The position numbers were made by a program, and so were the translations under genes. Below the pieces are notes generated by a model. It worked only from the letters and a program-made list of their open reading frames with translations. It did no database searches and had not been told where the DNA came from. Shown in pieces: positions 34,392-44,811 of a stretch of 64,000 bases of DNA. Every line of letters begins with the position of its first letter. The first letter of the stretch is position 1. Source of the stretch: Undaria pinnatifida (lineage: Eukaryota > Sar > Phaeophyceae > Laminariales > Alariaceae); the NCBI GenBank assembly GCA_012845835.1, contig JABAKD010000030.1, forward strand, positions 15,765,210-15,829,209. Direction: 5' to 3'.

Positions 34392-34468
34392 AGGTAGCTG
34401 AGAGGACTGCCCGCAATCTTCAGCGGTTGGTGGTCATGAGTTCGAGTCTCTCTCACTCTTTTTTTTTT
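34392..34468 (+). tRNA. tRNA-like pol III unit (probably tRNA-derived or a tRNA pseudogene)
   Basis: A consensus A box TAGCTGAGAGG lies at 34395-34405, a B box GAGTTCGAGTC at 34438-34448, and a run of ten T at 34459-34468 that would serve as a pol III terminator. The CCGC/GCGG pair around 34411-34426 could form an anticodon-type stem, but the loop is eight bases and the acceptor stem does not pair well. I therefore do not assign an amino acid. Confidence 0.4.
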
Positions 34469-34552
34469 CTCTTTCTTCGTTCTTTTGACTCTTAACTAAT
34501 AATATTGTTTATTGTTTTTGAACTGCTGAACTGTTTTTGGCGCAGATAGTAT

Positions 34553-35432
34553 ATTATAAAAAATGAAAATACACTCCAGCTGTGAGATCGAAGATTTCGT
34601 CGAAACTCATCTTTGCAAGCTGTGTGTGATACTCCGATCGCGCGCATTACGAGTTGTGTGTCCTCATTAAGGATATATAGCTCGGCGACTCCCCTTACAA
34701 CTACAGTGTAGCTATCAGGGTCAACCGGGTGATTTTAGTCAGTCTGTGCGCGGAAACTATAAAACCCGTTTCTGAGGGGGACAAAATCTGACAGCTGTGG
34801 AGGGAAATGTATCCTTTTATCAAGTGAATCTTGTAAGTCGAATAACCGGTGAGGGGGGGGGCGGAGTTTTGAAGGACGTGGGGGCCTGGTTTTGATCAAA
34901 AGCGAGCGGGTTTGGAGGGGGGGGTGGGGGGGGGGGAAAGGGGGGGGGGGCAATTTGTGCATGTAAGCTATAAATCCTTTCAAGGGGATAAATCTGACGG
35001 TTTTGGCACCAACTTATTATTGGGGGGGGGGGGGGGGTGGGCGGGGGTGGGGCGTGTGGGGCAGCTCAATATGTGCGTGGAAACCATACATTATTTTGAG
35101 GGATAAATGTGACGGTTTTGGAAATAATGCATCAGTTTATCATGTATATCCTGGGGTAACTCGTACAATCAGTGAGTAGAGAGAGGGTGGAGTGTTCGAG
35201 GGGGTGGGGTTGGGACGGGTTGGGGGGGGGGGGGGGGGAGGTGGGGGATGGGGGCGGGGGGGGCGGGGGGGGGGGGGGGGGGGGCGGGGGGAGGGGGCGT
35301 GGTGGGGCGGGGGGGGGAGGGGGGGGAAAGGAAGGGTTTTAGGTGAGGGGTTCGTTATACGTGTGGTGCTAGGTCTAGGCGATGGTGCGGGTGATGGGGA
35401 AGAAGGGGGCGTTCGGGGCGGGGGGGGGGGGA
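34553..35432 (-). repeat. M-family repeat, copy 10
   Basis: From the left come A, three B modules separated by G runs, a long G-rich stretch (35215-35330), and module C as its complement (GTGGTGCTAGGTCTAGGCGA at about 35364), ending in a G run. Its truncated end abuts copy 11. Confidence 0.8.
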
Positions 35433-35694
35433 TGATGCATTTCCTTCCACAGCTGTCAGATTTTGTCCCCCTCAGAAACGGGTTTTATAGTTTCCGCGCA
35501 CAGACTGCCTAACATCAACTTGTTGACCCTGATAGCTGCACTGTAGTTGCACGGGGAGTCGCCGACCTATATCCTTAATGAGGGCACACAACCCGTAATA
35601 CGCGCGATCGGAGTATCACACACAGCTTGCAAATATGGGTTTCGACAAAATCTTCGATCCCACAGCTGGAGTGTATTTTAATTTTTATAATATA
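35433..35694 (+). repeat. M-family repeat, copy 11 (short, tail to tail with copy 10)
   Basis: It begins GATGCATTTCCTTCCACAGC, contains the end of B and the full A module, and stops at TTTTTATAATATAG. It joins copy 10 with no intervening unique sequence. Confidence 0.8.
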
Positions 35695-35699
35695 GCGTA

Positions 35700-36405
35700 C
35701 GGGCGGTACTGTATAATGTGGTTTAGCTCTATATGTTTGCGTAGTGTGCGTTGTCGCCGGTAATCTAGTATTCTTCGTCTCGCAGATAAGTGTGGTGCCT
35801 TGCAGTCTTCAAGTAATCGGGTAGTGACCAAGTTATTGGTTTTTCGAGGCGTAGTTCTGGAACTATCTCGTCGGCTTTTTTTGTCTTTTTTTTTGGTTTT
35901 TGGCGGCTGCGAGATTTCCGCTGTGAATCTCTTAAACAATTGAACAATTGCTTACTCGGTGGTTTCATGTTCTTCGTGTGATACGATGAAGAACGACTCA
36001 AAACACACTGCATATCGCTGTATGGGTGTTGTTTTGTTCCCATCCAACGTTCCCGTGCATTCCCGTGGTGGCTGGTTTTAGTACGGAACGTTCCCCAAGT
36101 GAAAAAACACAAATCTTTCACGAGAGGGTCCTTGGAATTTTTGTCACATCATCAAACATGGTTAAACCGTTTCTTTTTGTTATACTTGTAACTGATAGCA
36201 AAACATTTTGTTTTATGAATTCGGTTCCTCTATTACAATTTCATTTCCACGTGGGGTTGTCTAGTAACGACTCCTATTAATACTGAGACGTATAACACTG
36301 CTACTACTACTGTTATACGAGCACTAAACATATGGGAATAGGGTGTGGTTTCAGGTGGGCCTCCGGTCGCTCTTGCCGTGAGCAATTAAGCCTGCAGAAT
36401 AACAT
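35700..36405. other. No gene recognised
   Basis: Minus frames near 35685-36121 are Lys/Arg-rich and probably reflect poly-T/A runs. No known motif. Confidence 0.4.
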
Positions 36406-37946
36406 AGATGCCAAGCGAAGTATGACTAACGAGGTAACGTAATTGAGCGCGTGTATACCAAGCGTTTTTTAAAAACAATAACGATTCGCATTTCTCCCTC
36501 TCGTGCTCAATGGCGGTGAGAGCGCATGGCCACATCACCTCGCATGTTGTATTTGGCAATAGTATCACTTTCGTATAATTAGCGATGTCAGAAAATATTG
36601 GTAACTATTAATACAAATATTCTATAAAATATTCTAGCTTTCGATCCATGTACAACAACCAATTATGAAGATTTAACACGTTATTTACTACACCTAAACA
36701 CTGGGTTGCATACTGCATCCAACATCACACCTTCTATAATAGTAAACATTACCAGGCAGATGATATAAAGGGATGTCTTCTCGCTACAATCGTCAGGTTT
36801 GTCCCCTTTGAGTATTTCTATTTTCCGCGCACATATTAAAATGTCCCGCCCCCCCGCCGCCCCCTCCCCTCTCCCTCCCCCGATCCCTCTTGTTCAACCC
36901 CCCCCCCAACCCTTCCCTCCCCCCCCCTCCCCCGATCCCTCCCCCCCCCCAACCCTTGTTTTTTTTTTCCGTCTAGTTCGCTCAAACGCCTCACTTACAA
37001 TCGAAATCGGCCAGAGTAATAAACACCTCTACGCAGTTGATATCACGTCATTATCTTTCTGACCATCCATGACGAAGTTTTCGTCCTTTCACCCCACCAC
37101 CCCTCCAACGCCCCCTCTTTTCCCTCCATCCGCACGATCACCTAGACCTAGCACCACGCGTATAACAAGCCCCGACATATCTTTGATCTCACAGCCGGAG
37201 TGTATTTGAATATTATATGTGGCCTAAAACTCCTAAAAAATCTCCCCCCCACCCCCCTTCTCGCTCTCCCTTGCTCAAACGCCCCACCTAGTATCGAAAT
37301 CCGCCAGATTAATGAACATTTCATGCACTGGATATCACCTCATTATCTTTCTAGAGCCATCCATTTTGCTGCTCCCCCCCCCCCCCCACCCCCCCCCCCC
37401 CCCCCCCCACCCCCCCCCCCCGCCCCGAACGCCCCTTCTTCTCCACCACCCGCACCATCGCCTAGACCTAACACCACACGTATAACAAACCCCTACATCT
37501 ATGCCACCTAAAGCCCTTCCCTTCCCCCCCCCCCCCCCCCTCCCCCCCCCCCCCCCCCCCCCCCGCCCCCACCCCCCACCTCCCACCCCCCTACCCCATC
37601 CCACCCCCAACCCCTCGAACACTCCGCCCTCTACTCACTGATTGCACGACTAACCCCAGGATATACATGATAAACTGATGCATTCTTTCCAAAACCGCCA
37701 CATTTATCCCCTTAAAATAAGGTATAGTTTCCACGCACAGATTGAGCTGCCCCACCCGCTCCCCCCCGCCCCAACCCCCCCCCTATGATAAACGGGTGCA
37801 TTTTTGTTTTTCTTCTTTTTTTTCCAAAACCATCAGATTTATCCCCTTAAAGGATTTATAGCTTCCACGCACAAATTGCCCGCCCGTCCGCCCCCCACCC
37901 AGTCCCCCTCCCCCCCCCCTCTCCCCCCCCCCTCCAACCCCGCTCG
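36406..37946 (+). repeat. M-family repeat, copy 12, lacking the A end
   Basis: It begins within the leader (GCCAAGCGAAGTATGACTAA, matching about 30797 in copy 8) and runs through the cassette part with long C runs. It breaks off inside the last B module at CCAACCCCGCTCG, where the segmental duplication copy 2 starts. A deletion relative to the copy 8 locus removed the A module and some unique sequence. Confidence 0.75.
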
Positions 37947-38521
37947 ACGCACCCCTTTGGAGACGGAGCACCGTTCCTGCCCCTAATAGAGACACCTCCA
38001 ACGTTTGGGCGATCGCATTATTACGCCTTTTCCATATATTACGGCAGGTGAATGTTTTGCTTATCCCATCCCCGTCCTGTTTCGCCGTGTGTGTCCACCA
38101 TCTACGTCCTACGAGGTAGGATGATAGCGATTGTGTTCGAGCTACTCTCCAGTCTACCAAACCCTTCTGTGTCGCACTCGTCTAATGTCTTCATCTCCTC
38201 CTCCAAGGCATCCCGTTCCTCCTTGCGTATTTCACATTCTCCTAAAAGGTACGATGTGAGTCCTACTCTCTATTGTTCTGTGCCACACGGAAATATTCAC
38301 ACAATCACTTTATACCAAGGTTAAGATAAAAGGGTTGTCCCCTTTTTCTTTCACCTCAACCGGATTTGAGCCATTCGCACGAGTGACTCTGTAGCATGCT
38401 GGCAACAATAATAATAGTTAAAGCGATAGATTTGACGCATCGTCAGCCAACCATTCTATTTCGGGTTTATACCGCAAAATAATTACAACACGAAGAACAC
38501 TGGAGTACCTGTTATACAAGG
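37947..38521 (-). pseudogene. Segmental duplication copy 2 with a decayed coding sequence
   Basis: It matches 33082-33510 plus 33861-34003 without the E insertion. On the minus strand the best preserved segment reads GECEIRKEERDALEEEMKTL followed by DECDTEGFGRLESS, then further blocks shared with copy 1. The junction with copy 12 of M at 37946 makes the order M-then-duplicate the same as at the 29-34 kb locus. Confidence 0.5.
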
Positions 38522-38530
38522 TCGGCCCTC

Positions 38531-38580
38531 ATGCTCCGGGTAGAGCAGGGCAGCACTTCGAATAGTTCGACTCGGTCACC
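38531..38580 (-). repeat. Dispersed GAAGTGCTGCCCT block, reverse copy
   Basis: It is the reverse complement of the block found at about 21117 and 25300 (AGTCGAAC.A.TCGAAGTGCT, then GCCCTGC.CTACC). Confidence 0.5.
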
Positions 38581-38629
38581 ACACATCATCACAGTCTGCG
38601 CGCGTACAACATGTAATGTAATAATGCCA

Positions 38630-39765
38630 ATCCATCTAGCCATCCATGCCGTAGCTCCAACTCATCTCCCCCCCCCCCCCTTTGTTCCCCGCCCAGTTCG
38701 TTCAAACGCCCCACTTACAATCAAAGTCGGCCAGAGTAATAAACATTTCTAAGCAATTGATATCACGTCATTATCTGTATAGCCATCCATGACGTAGCTT
38801 TCATTAATTCCCCCCCCCCTCCTCCAACGCCCCCTCCTTCCCCACACCGCGCACGATCGCCTAGACCAAGCACCGCGCGTATAGCAAGCCCCTACATATA
38901 TGATTAATACGCGCGATCGGAGGATTACACACAATGTTGCGAACATCAGTGTTGACCAAATCCGTGATTCAAATATTATATGTGACCTAAACCTTATGAA
39001 CACCCCTCCCCCCCCTCCCCTCCTTTTTATTTATTTATTAATTTTTTCTTCGCTTTCTCTTGCTTAAACGCCTCACCTACTATCGAAATCCGCCAGAGTA
39101 ATAAACACTTCCACGCCCTGGATATCGCCTCGTTATCGTTTCAGAGCCGTCCATGCCGATGCTGCAATTCCCACCCACCCCCGCCCCCAACGCCCCCTTC
39201 TTCCCCACCACCCGCACCATCGCCTAGACCTAGCACCACGCGTATAGCAAACCCCTACATCTATGCGACCTAAATCCCTCCCCCCCCGCCCCCGCCCCCC
39301 CCCGCCACATTCTCCCCCCCCCCCCCCACAAGAAATATTTTTAGTTTCTACGCACAATTTGACCTGCCCCACCCGTCCCCTCCCCCCCCTCCTCCCCTCC
39401 CGCCCCCCTTTTGATCAAAATTAGGCCCCCGCGTCCTTAAAAAAACTCCGCCCCCCCCCTCACCGGTTATTCGACTTACAGGATTCACTTGATAAACGGA
39501 TGCATTTTCTTCCACAGCTGTCAGATGTTGTCCCCCTCAGAAACGAGTTTTACAGTTTTGGCGCACAGACGGCCTAACAACACCCTGTTGACCCTGATAG
39601 CTACACTGTAGTTGCAAGGGGAGTCGCCGACCTATATATCCTTAGTCTAGTGAAGACACACAACCCGTAATACGCGCGATCGGAGTATCACACACAGCTT
39701 GCAAATGTGAGTTTCGACAAAATACTCGATCTCACAGCTGGATTGTATTTTCATTTTTATAATAA
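38630..39765 (+). repeat. M-family repeat, copy 13
   Basis: It starts in a D-like module (CCATCCATGCCGTAGCTCC), carries a second D, two C modules (38865 and 39220), C-rich linkers and B modules, and ends with A at TTTTTATAATAATG near 39765. Its D variant with CGTAGCTCCAACTCAT is shared with copy 17. Confidence 0.8.
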
Positions 39766-39814
39766 TGCGAAGAGTTCGATAGAGACTAGCAATCATAACA
39801 ATGCACTAGTATAA

Positions 39815-39899
39815 GACTAGACTAGACTAGACTAGACTAGACTAGACTAGACTAGACTAGACTAGACTAGACTAGACTAGACTAGACTAGACTAGACTA
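39815..39899 (+). repeat. (GACTA)17 microsatellite
   Basis: Seventeen perfect GACTA units. Confidence 0.98.
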
Positions 39900-40067
39900 A
39901 CAGCTACCGTTTTTTAAGTGAACCCGATTGCGAGCTTCATTCATCAGATTTCGATCGGATAAATCCGACCACGCGCGGATTGACCGTTCAGTCTGGCGAC
40001 GAAAAGTGTCGAGTGCTTTTCGTTTGATATTTGAACTCAATCAAGCATCCGGGGCCAGTGAGCTGAC

Positions 40068-40072
40068 TTACC
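40068..40072 (+). other. Left target-site duplication TTACC
   Basis: TTACC immediately precedes the 5' LTR and recurs directly after the 3' LTR at 45599-45603, as expected for an integrase-mediated 5-bp duplication. Confidence 0.9.
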
Positions 40073-40859
40073 TGTTAAAGATATTAGGGCGTGAACACCT
40101 AAATCTCTGATTAATGTTCATCGCGCCACTGCTGTTGCCTGGGGCAGCAGTAGTTAGCACCAGTACTGCTATAGCAGAGGAGAGCAGGTAGCTGTAGCCG
40201 AGGGAAGCAGTACGTAGCACTACTGTAATCTGCTGTCAACAGGGAGCAGCAGTCACGATACGTAACGAAGTACCACTCGGTAGCTTCGGGATCGCGACGA
40301 GTCAAGAAGCAAGTTTACCCGAGCTACAACCGGCCAAAACTGGGATCGGCTAACCGCTATTCGTCGGCCAACGTAGGTAGTACTGGTTCTGCCAATAGCG
40401 TGTTGCAGTAGCTGAGCACAACAGTAGCATCGGTGATGTTGTAGGCAGCAATGGAAAAACACGGTGCGTTACGTTACGGTTCGACTAAGGTGCGGCGTAA
40501 CTACGAGGACCCCGACGAGTTGTGTTTCGTTGTTGTTTGTTTGTTTTTGTACACGGGGTCCTTCAAGTACTATTGTTGTAGCAAAAGAAGGAGCGGGGTC
40601 TGAGTACGTAGCTACGAGAGAGAGAGCGCGGGCGTGCCCCACCCTCTCTCACTCCTCTCACCACCACCTCTAGACTCAGATGTCTATTGTTCTCTAAGTT
40701 TGATTGCCCAACAAGCGGCCCTTCTACAAAACATCACTCTTCTGGGGTTTTATCATCGGTGGATCATCTTCGTCCAACAAACACCAGCATGGCAGCATGC
40801 TGCTGCCTGTGCCCGCCTGTGCGACCACCTGTCAAGAGTGTAACAACTATACCTGAATA
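40073..40859 (+). repeat. 5' LTR, 787 bp
   Basis: It begins TGTTAAAGATATTAGG and ends TATACCTGAATA. It differs from the 3' LTR at four positions that I can see (40613, 40689, 40771, 40837), all transitions, about 99.5 percent identity. Confidence 0.95.
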
Positions 40860-40869
40860 GGTTATGAGC
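40860..40869 (+). promoter_or_regulatory. Primer binding site, half-tRNA initiator Met type
   Basis: GGTTATGAGC directly follows the LTR. Its complement GCTCATAACC is the anticodon stem-loop sequence of eukaryotic initiator tRNA-Met, so a cleaved tRNA half would be the primer. The tRNA match is from general knowledge of that tRNA. Confidence 0.75.
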
Positions 40870-40959
40870 TTCGGTCTACAGCAAGGAGCACACATCTAAG
40901 GATTTCCAAGACGACGTCCACGAGGGATCCTAACTGAGAGCTGGCCTGGGCAAGGGTTG

Positions 40960-40990
40960 AAATCGAAAAAAAAAAAAAAAAAAAAAAACA
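40960..40990 (+). repeat. Poly-A run in the element leader
   Basis: A run of about 21 A residues (40968-40988) interrupts the untranslated leader of the LTR element. Confidence 0.9.
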
Positions 40991-41462
40991 AGTGAGTTTA
41001 CGTCAACACTGCACGACTACGTACGAGCACGAGTACGAGTAAGGCATCTGCAAATCAGTGTACTGCACGTCAGGATAGCAACACATAGCGCGTCGGTTCA
41101 CTCTGTCGGGGCGTGCGTGTGGTTGCGCTTGCGATTTTACTAGGTCGAGTGTCACAGTATCTGGTGACAACAGTTTACTCGGGCTGGTAGGAACTGCACT
41201 ACATCAAAACGTCGGCTCGTCATCGTCAGGATAGCAGTGCATAGCGCGTCGATTCATACTGTGTCGGGGCGTGTGTGTGGTTGCGTTTGCGATCCTATCG
41301 GGTCGAGTGATAAAACATCTGGTAACGACAGGTGGCTCGGGGCGATAGAAATTGCACTACATCCAAACGTCCGCTACTAACAACTGCAGCGACAGACCGC
41401 GAAAGGCGTAATTGCGGCTAACGCCAACACCAACTGTAGCAAGGGAAAATACCTAGAGAAGG

Positions 41463-41998
41463 CTAATCACCAGTTGAAGGCGAATTTGAAAATAAACCCG
41501 CAATATACTGCTGCGGTAAACGAAGAGAGTCAAAGCTAATCACAGCTGAAGGCGAATTCGAGAAAAAACCCGCAATGTACTGTCGCGGTAAAGAAGAGAG
41601 TCCACGCTTATCACAGTGGGAGGCGAATTCGATAACAAACCCGTAACAGACTGTTGCGATAAAAGAAGAGAGCCCAAGCTAATCACAGTGGGAGGCGAAT
41701 TCGGAAGCAAACCCGTAATATACTGTTGCGGTAAAAGAAGAGAGTCCAAGCTAATCACAGTGGGAGGCGAATTCGAAAATAAACCCGTAACAGACTGTTG
41801 CGGTAAAAGAAGAGAGCCCAAGCTAATCACAGTGGGAGGCGAATTCGGAAGCAAACCCGTACTACTACACTGTTGCGGTAAAAGAAGAGAGTCCAAGCTG
41901 ATCACAGTGGGAGGCGAATTCGAAAATAAATCCGTAATATGCTGTTGCGGTAAAAGAAGAAAGCGAAAATATACCCGCAACATAATACCGTTGCGGTG
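41463..41998 (+). repeat. 72-bp (24-codon) tandem repeat, seven units plus a partial
   Basis: Units begin CTAATCACAGTGGGAGGCGA at 41463, 41536, 41607, 41679, 41751, 41823 and 41898. Most spacings are 72 bp. Unit 2 is 71 bp because one A is missing in GGTAAAGAAG, which creates a TAA at 41589-41591. Unit 6 is 75 bp, an in-frame change. Alternate units are more alike (FENKPV type and FGSKPV type), which suggests duplication of a two-unit block. Confidence 0.92.
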
Positions 41999-42416
41999 TA
42001 AAAAAAAAAAAAAAGAAAAAAAAAAAAAAGAAAGAAGTAACAACAACCAAAAGGAGGATGGAAAACTCCAGCGAAGTAAGATTGGTAGCCAAACGCTTCC
42101 CTCGTTCGATGGCGAGAACGAGCGCGCATACCGCGGCTGGGAGGTACGGGTCCAGGTCCACTTCAGCGAATCGACCTCTCCTGTCCACAACATACTCACG
42201 GGACAGGAAGAGCACATCTCGGCAGTCGGCAGCAACCTGGTTCGAGTGGTAGCGCAGCAACACCAACGCTTACATTGCCCTCTTACTATCTACGAACGGG
42301 GGAGATACAGCTGCGACGCTGGCGCTGTTTCGCTTGACCCCCGACGACTGAAAAGCCGTTCGAAGGGGGAGAAAAGGATGAAATTTCGAACAACTTTCCA
42401 GACGTCATGCAGCTAA
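41616..42416 (+). CDS. Gag-like remnant with N-terminal 24-residue repeats
   Basis: The open frame has no ATG at its start and begins inside the tandem array. Repeats read [20 protein letters not shown] with a following REPK-type linker, so each unit carries a CC-GKRR patch. A Lys-rich stretch encoded by an A-rich run (42000-42040) follows. Next comes [20 protein letters not shown], which resembles the start of copia-type Gag (a short aromatic/charged segment before the core). Further on, two frames alternate in plausibility: [20 protein letters not shown] in the neighbouring frame looks more Gag-like, so a frameshift near 42240 is likely. I infer a decayed Gag; function is not retained with confidence. 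Confidence 0.45.
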   Translation: MGGEFDNKPVTDCCDKRREPKLITVGGEFGSKPVIYCCGKRRESKLITVGGEFENKPVTDCCGKRREPKLITVGGEFGSKPVLLHCCGKRRESKLITVGGEFENKSVICCCGKRRKRKYTRNIIPLRCKKKKKEKKKKERSNNNQKEDGKLQRSKIGSQTLPSFDGENERAYRGWEVRVQVHFSESTSPVHNILTGQEEHISAVGSNLVRVVAQQHQRLHCPLTIYERGRYSCDAGAVSLDPRRLKSRSKGEKRMKFRTTFQTSCS

Positions 42417-42649
42417 CTACCGGAGGCGGTCCATTGGAGAGCAGCGTCGACAAGGGGATCGGAGCCTGGAACAGTTCTACAGCCTAGGTACATGTTCTTC
42501 AGCGGGAACTACTACTGCTGAGATTACCGCAACTACTCCGCGTTTTACGTATACTACTACTCGATCAAGACACGGAGCAAGCGTCGTCGTCACCACCACC
42601 ATCATCATCATCGTCATCATCGGCATCATTGTCATCACAAACCGAGTGT

Positions 42650-42858
42650 ACAGCAACGACTGGTACAGCAACGACTGGTACAGCAACGACTGGTACAGCA
42701 ACGACTGGCACAGCAACGACTGGCACAGCAACGACTGGCACAGCAACGACTGGTACAATAGCGACTGGTACAGCAACGACTGGTACACCAACAACTCGTA
42801 CAGCAACGACTGGTACACCAACGACTGGTTTGGTACAGCAACGACTCGTACGGCAAGG
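42650..42858 (+). repeat. 15-bp tandem repeat (ACAGCAACGACTGGT)
   Basis: About thirteen units with few substitutions. The period keeps frame, so three plus frames and minus frames are all open (for example TATTG repeats), and the coding strand cannot be judged from openness. Confidence 0.9.
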
Positions 42859-43569
42859 GCCGGAATACAGCAACGACTGGTACTACAACAACGCCTACTC
42901 CTACAGCATCGTCTACTACTACTATAGCACCGACAGGTTCTACCACTACTGACTACACATCGCACATCAACGTCAACAACGACGCGGCGTACGGCCAAAC
43001 AACTCCCATTGTGGAACCCCGCAACCCGGTGATGGACGAGATCCTGATAAAAATCTGTGGAATAACTCAAGCGGATGTGCTGACCAAAGAAGAAACGCCA
43101 GGAGCACCGGCAGACAACGTCGGCGGGTAGGAATCAGCGACAGCCGACGGCGGCGGATCTCAGCCGGCAGCAGGTGGTAGAAGCGGGCAGAAAGGGAGAC
43201 CCGCTGGAAGGATGGCTTCCAACTCAGAGGGAGCGGCACCTCAGGACCAGGTGGCACCAATAGTAACAAGAATCGGGAGCAGGGCTACTTCAGCGATAAT
43301 AACGACTGTCGTCATCACCCAGGAGGACTACACTTCCCGGAGACTGCTCGTGAAGAACGGCATGCATGACTGCACGGCGTTGGAGACGCCAGAATACGGA
43401 GAGGAGCTGGCCCTGATGCAACTGGGGTATCAACCCGGACGACGGGAAACACCTTCATCACAACACCATCAACATTGAAAGGGGTTGTCTAGACACTGCA
43501 CGGAGAGGCTTTTAGCGAAGCAACAGGCACGAAAAAATCGTTTTCCCACAGGCACTCATGACTGGTAGC

Positions 43570-43865
43570 TGATCAGTGATTTCGTAGATTAGCGCAGGTT
43601 GAAACAAGTGCTGATGGTCGTTAGCCGTGATCAGCTCTTTAGTCAAGTTGTTACTGCTCCCAACAAGTACTGATTGATGATTGTTAGCCAAGATCGGTCT
43701 ACTCTAGTCAAGTATATATCGCTTGCAACAAGTGCTGGTGCGTGTTAGTCATGATTGACACTTCAGTCAGGCTTCAATCGGTTCTACCAATACTGGTTAT
43801 CATTTTGCTTGGCGAGAAAATTTGTTTGCATTTCCATTGAGGGGGGGTGTGTTAAGTGTAGGTTG
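43570..43865 (+). repeat. Diverged repeats ending in a polypurine tract and LTR-like start
   Basis: Three roughly 65-bp blocks (AACAAGT.CTG...GTTAG...GAT) precede TTTCCATTGAGGGGGGG and TGTGTTAAGTGTAGG near 43828-43864. This parallels the true 3' boundary at 44793-44820 (TTTCCATTAAGGGAGAG, then TGTTAAAG). It is either an internal polypurine tract or the scar of an older related element. Confidence 0.5.
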
Positions 43866-44790
43866 AGTAACCAATGCATACGTAGTCAACGTTCAGTACA
43901 AGAAGTCACTGCTGATAATATTATAGCAACACGAACAGCATCGTTTCGATTACCTACTGGAATAGACGTGTGGACTAAATTTGACGAAAAGCCCAGTATA
44001 GCACTAGATGTTGCGGCACGGGATGACAGCCATCCATGCTGTCACTCCTCACAGCACTCGCTAGAGGCGTGCTTTCTCGCATACTTCAGTCATTGGCGCC
44101 AAGTATCTCTATTCCCATGAGCTTGCCGGCGTATTCAAAGCTTGAGGCGGAGACGTCTGGACGATATGGCGTATGGGTTTCTTCGTTGTCGTTTTGTTTA
44201 TTTGCTTACCACTTTCGCAGAAATGGGGGAGCTAGCTGATGGGGGAGCTACTTAATTTCCAGTTTACATCTGGGGGGTATCGTTATCGTAGACACCGATG
44301 TTAAATAGAACGTGTTACGTTGAGTACAGAGCCCCCTGTCGTGAGCACAGACAGCGAAACGCTGATACATATCATGTGATTATTCAAAGTGGTTGGGATT
44401 TCCATTGCAGTTGTCAAGCTTCACAGTAGCAAAAAAAAAAAAAAGAGGGACCCACGTCTGGAACGACGTTCACCTGCACAAAATGTTGTTTTTTCAAGTT
44501 ATGACCAGGACTCAGATTGATATACGTAGGACCATGAGCGGTCTTGGAATACACACATTCTACTGTGCGGTATGCTTGTTTGGACCTTGTTTCATGACAT
44601 CCATGATCGTTTGATTACCGGGCAGAGCCCTAGTTACGACGGCGTTTAGTTGATGACCGGGAAGATGTTGGAGCTACATCCAGTATAATTTAGAAGTTTT
44701 CTTTCGCTTACTTGACTTCGTAGACATTTAAAACAAGTATCGACAATCGACAGGGTTAACATTAGTTGGTGCTTCAGTGTCCACAGCAGT
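43866..44790 (+). other. Interior of the LTR element, no recognisable coding
   Basis: Short frames only (43755-44120 on plus is the longest at 121 codons). No polymerase or integrase motif in any frame. Confidence 0.5.
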
Positions 44791-44802
44791 GCGATTTCCA
44801 TT

Positions 44803-44811
44803 AAGGGAGAG
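44803..44811 (+). promoter_or_regulatory. Polypurine tract
   Basis: AAGGGAGAG ends exactly at the first base of the 3' LTR, the expected position for plus-strand priming. Confidence 0.8.

Noticed and set aside
35192-35512. Gly-rich, collagen-like open frames, and Pro-rich frames at 21866-22131, 37335-37622 and 47173-47520
   Set aside because: They are translations of the C and G runs of the M repeats and appear in several frames and on both strands at once.
41540-42235. A 231-codon minus-strand protein over the 72-bp array
   Set aside because: It is the antisense of the repeat array ([17 protein letters not shown]-type repeats). The plus frame agrees with element orientation and continues into Gag-like sequence.
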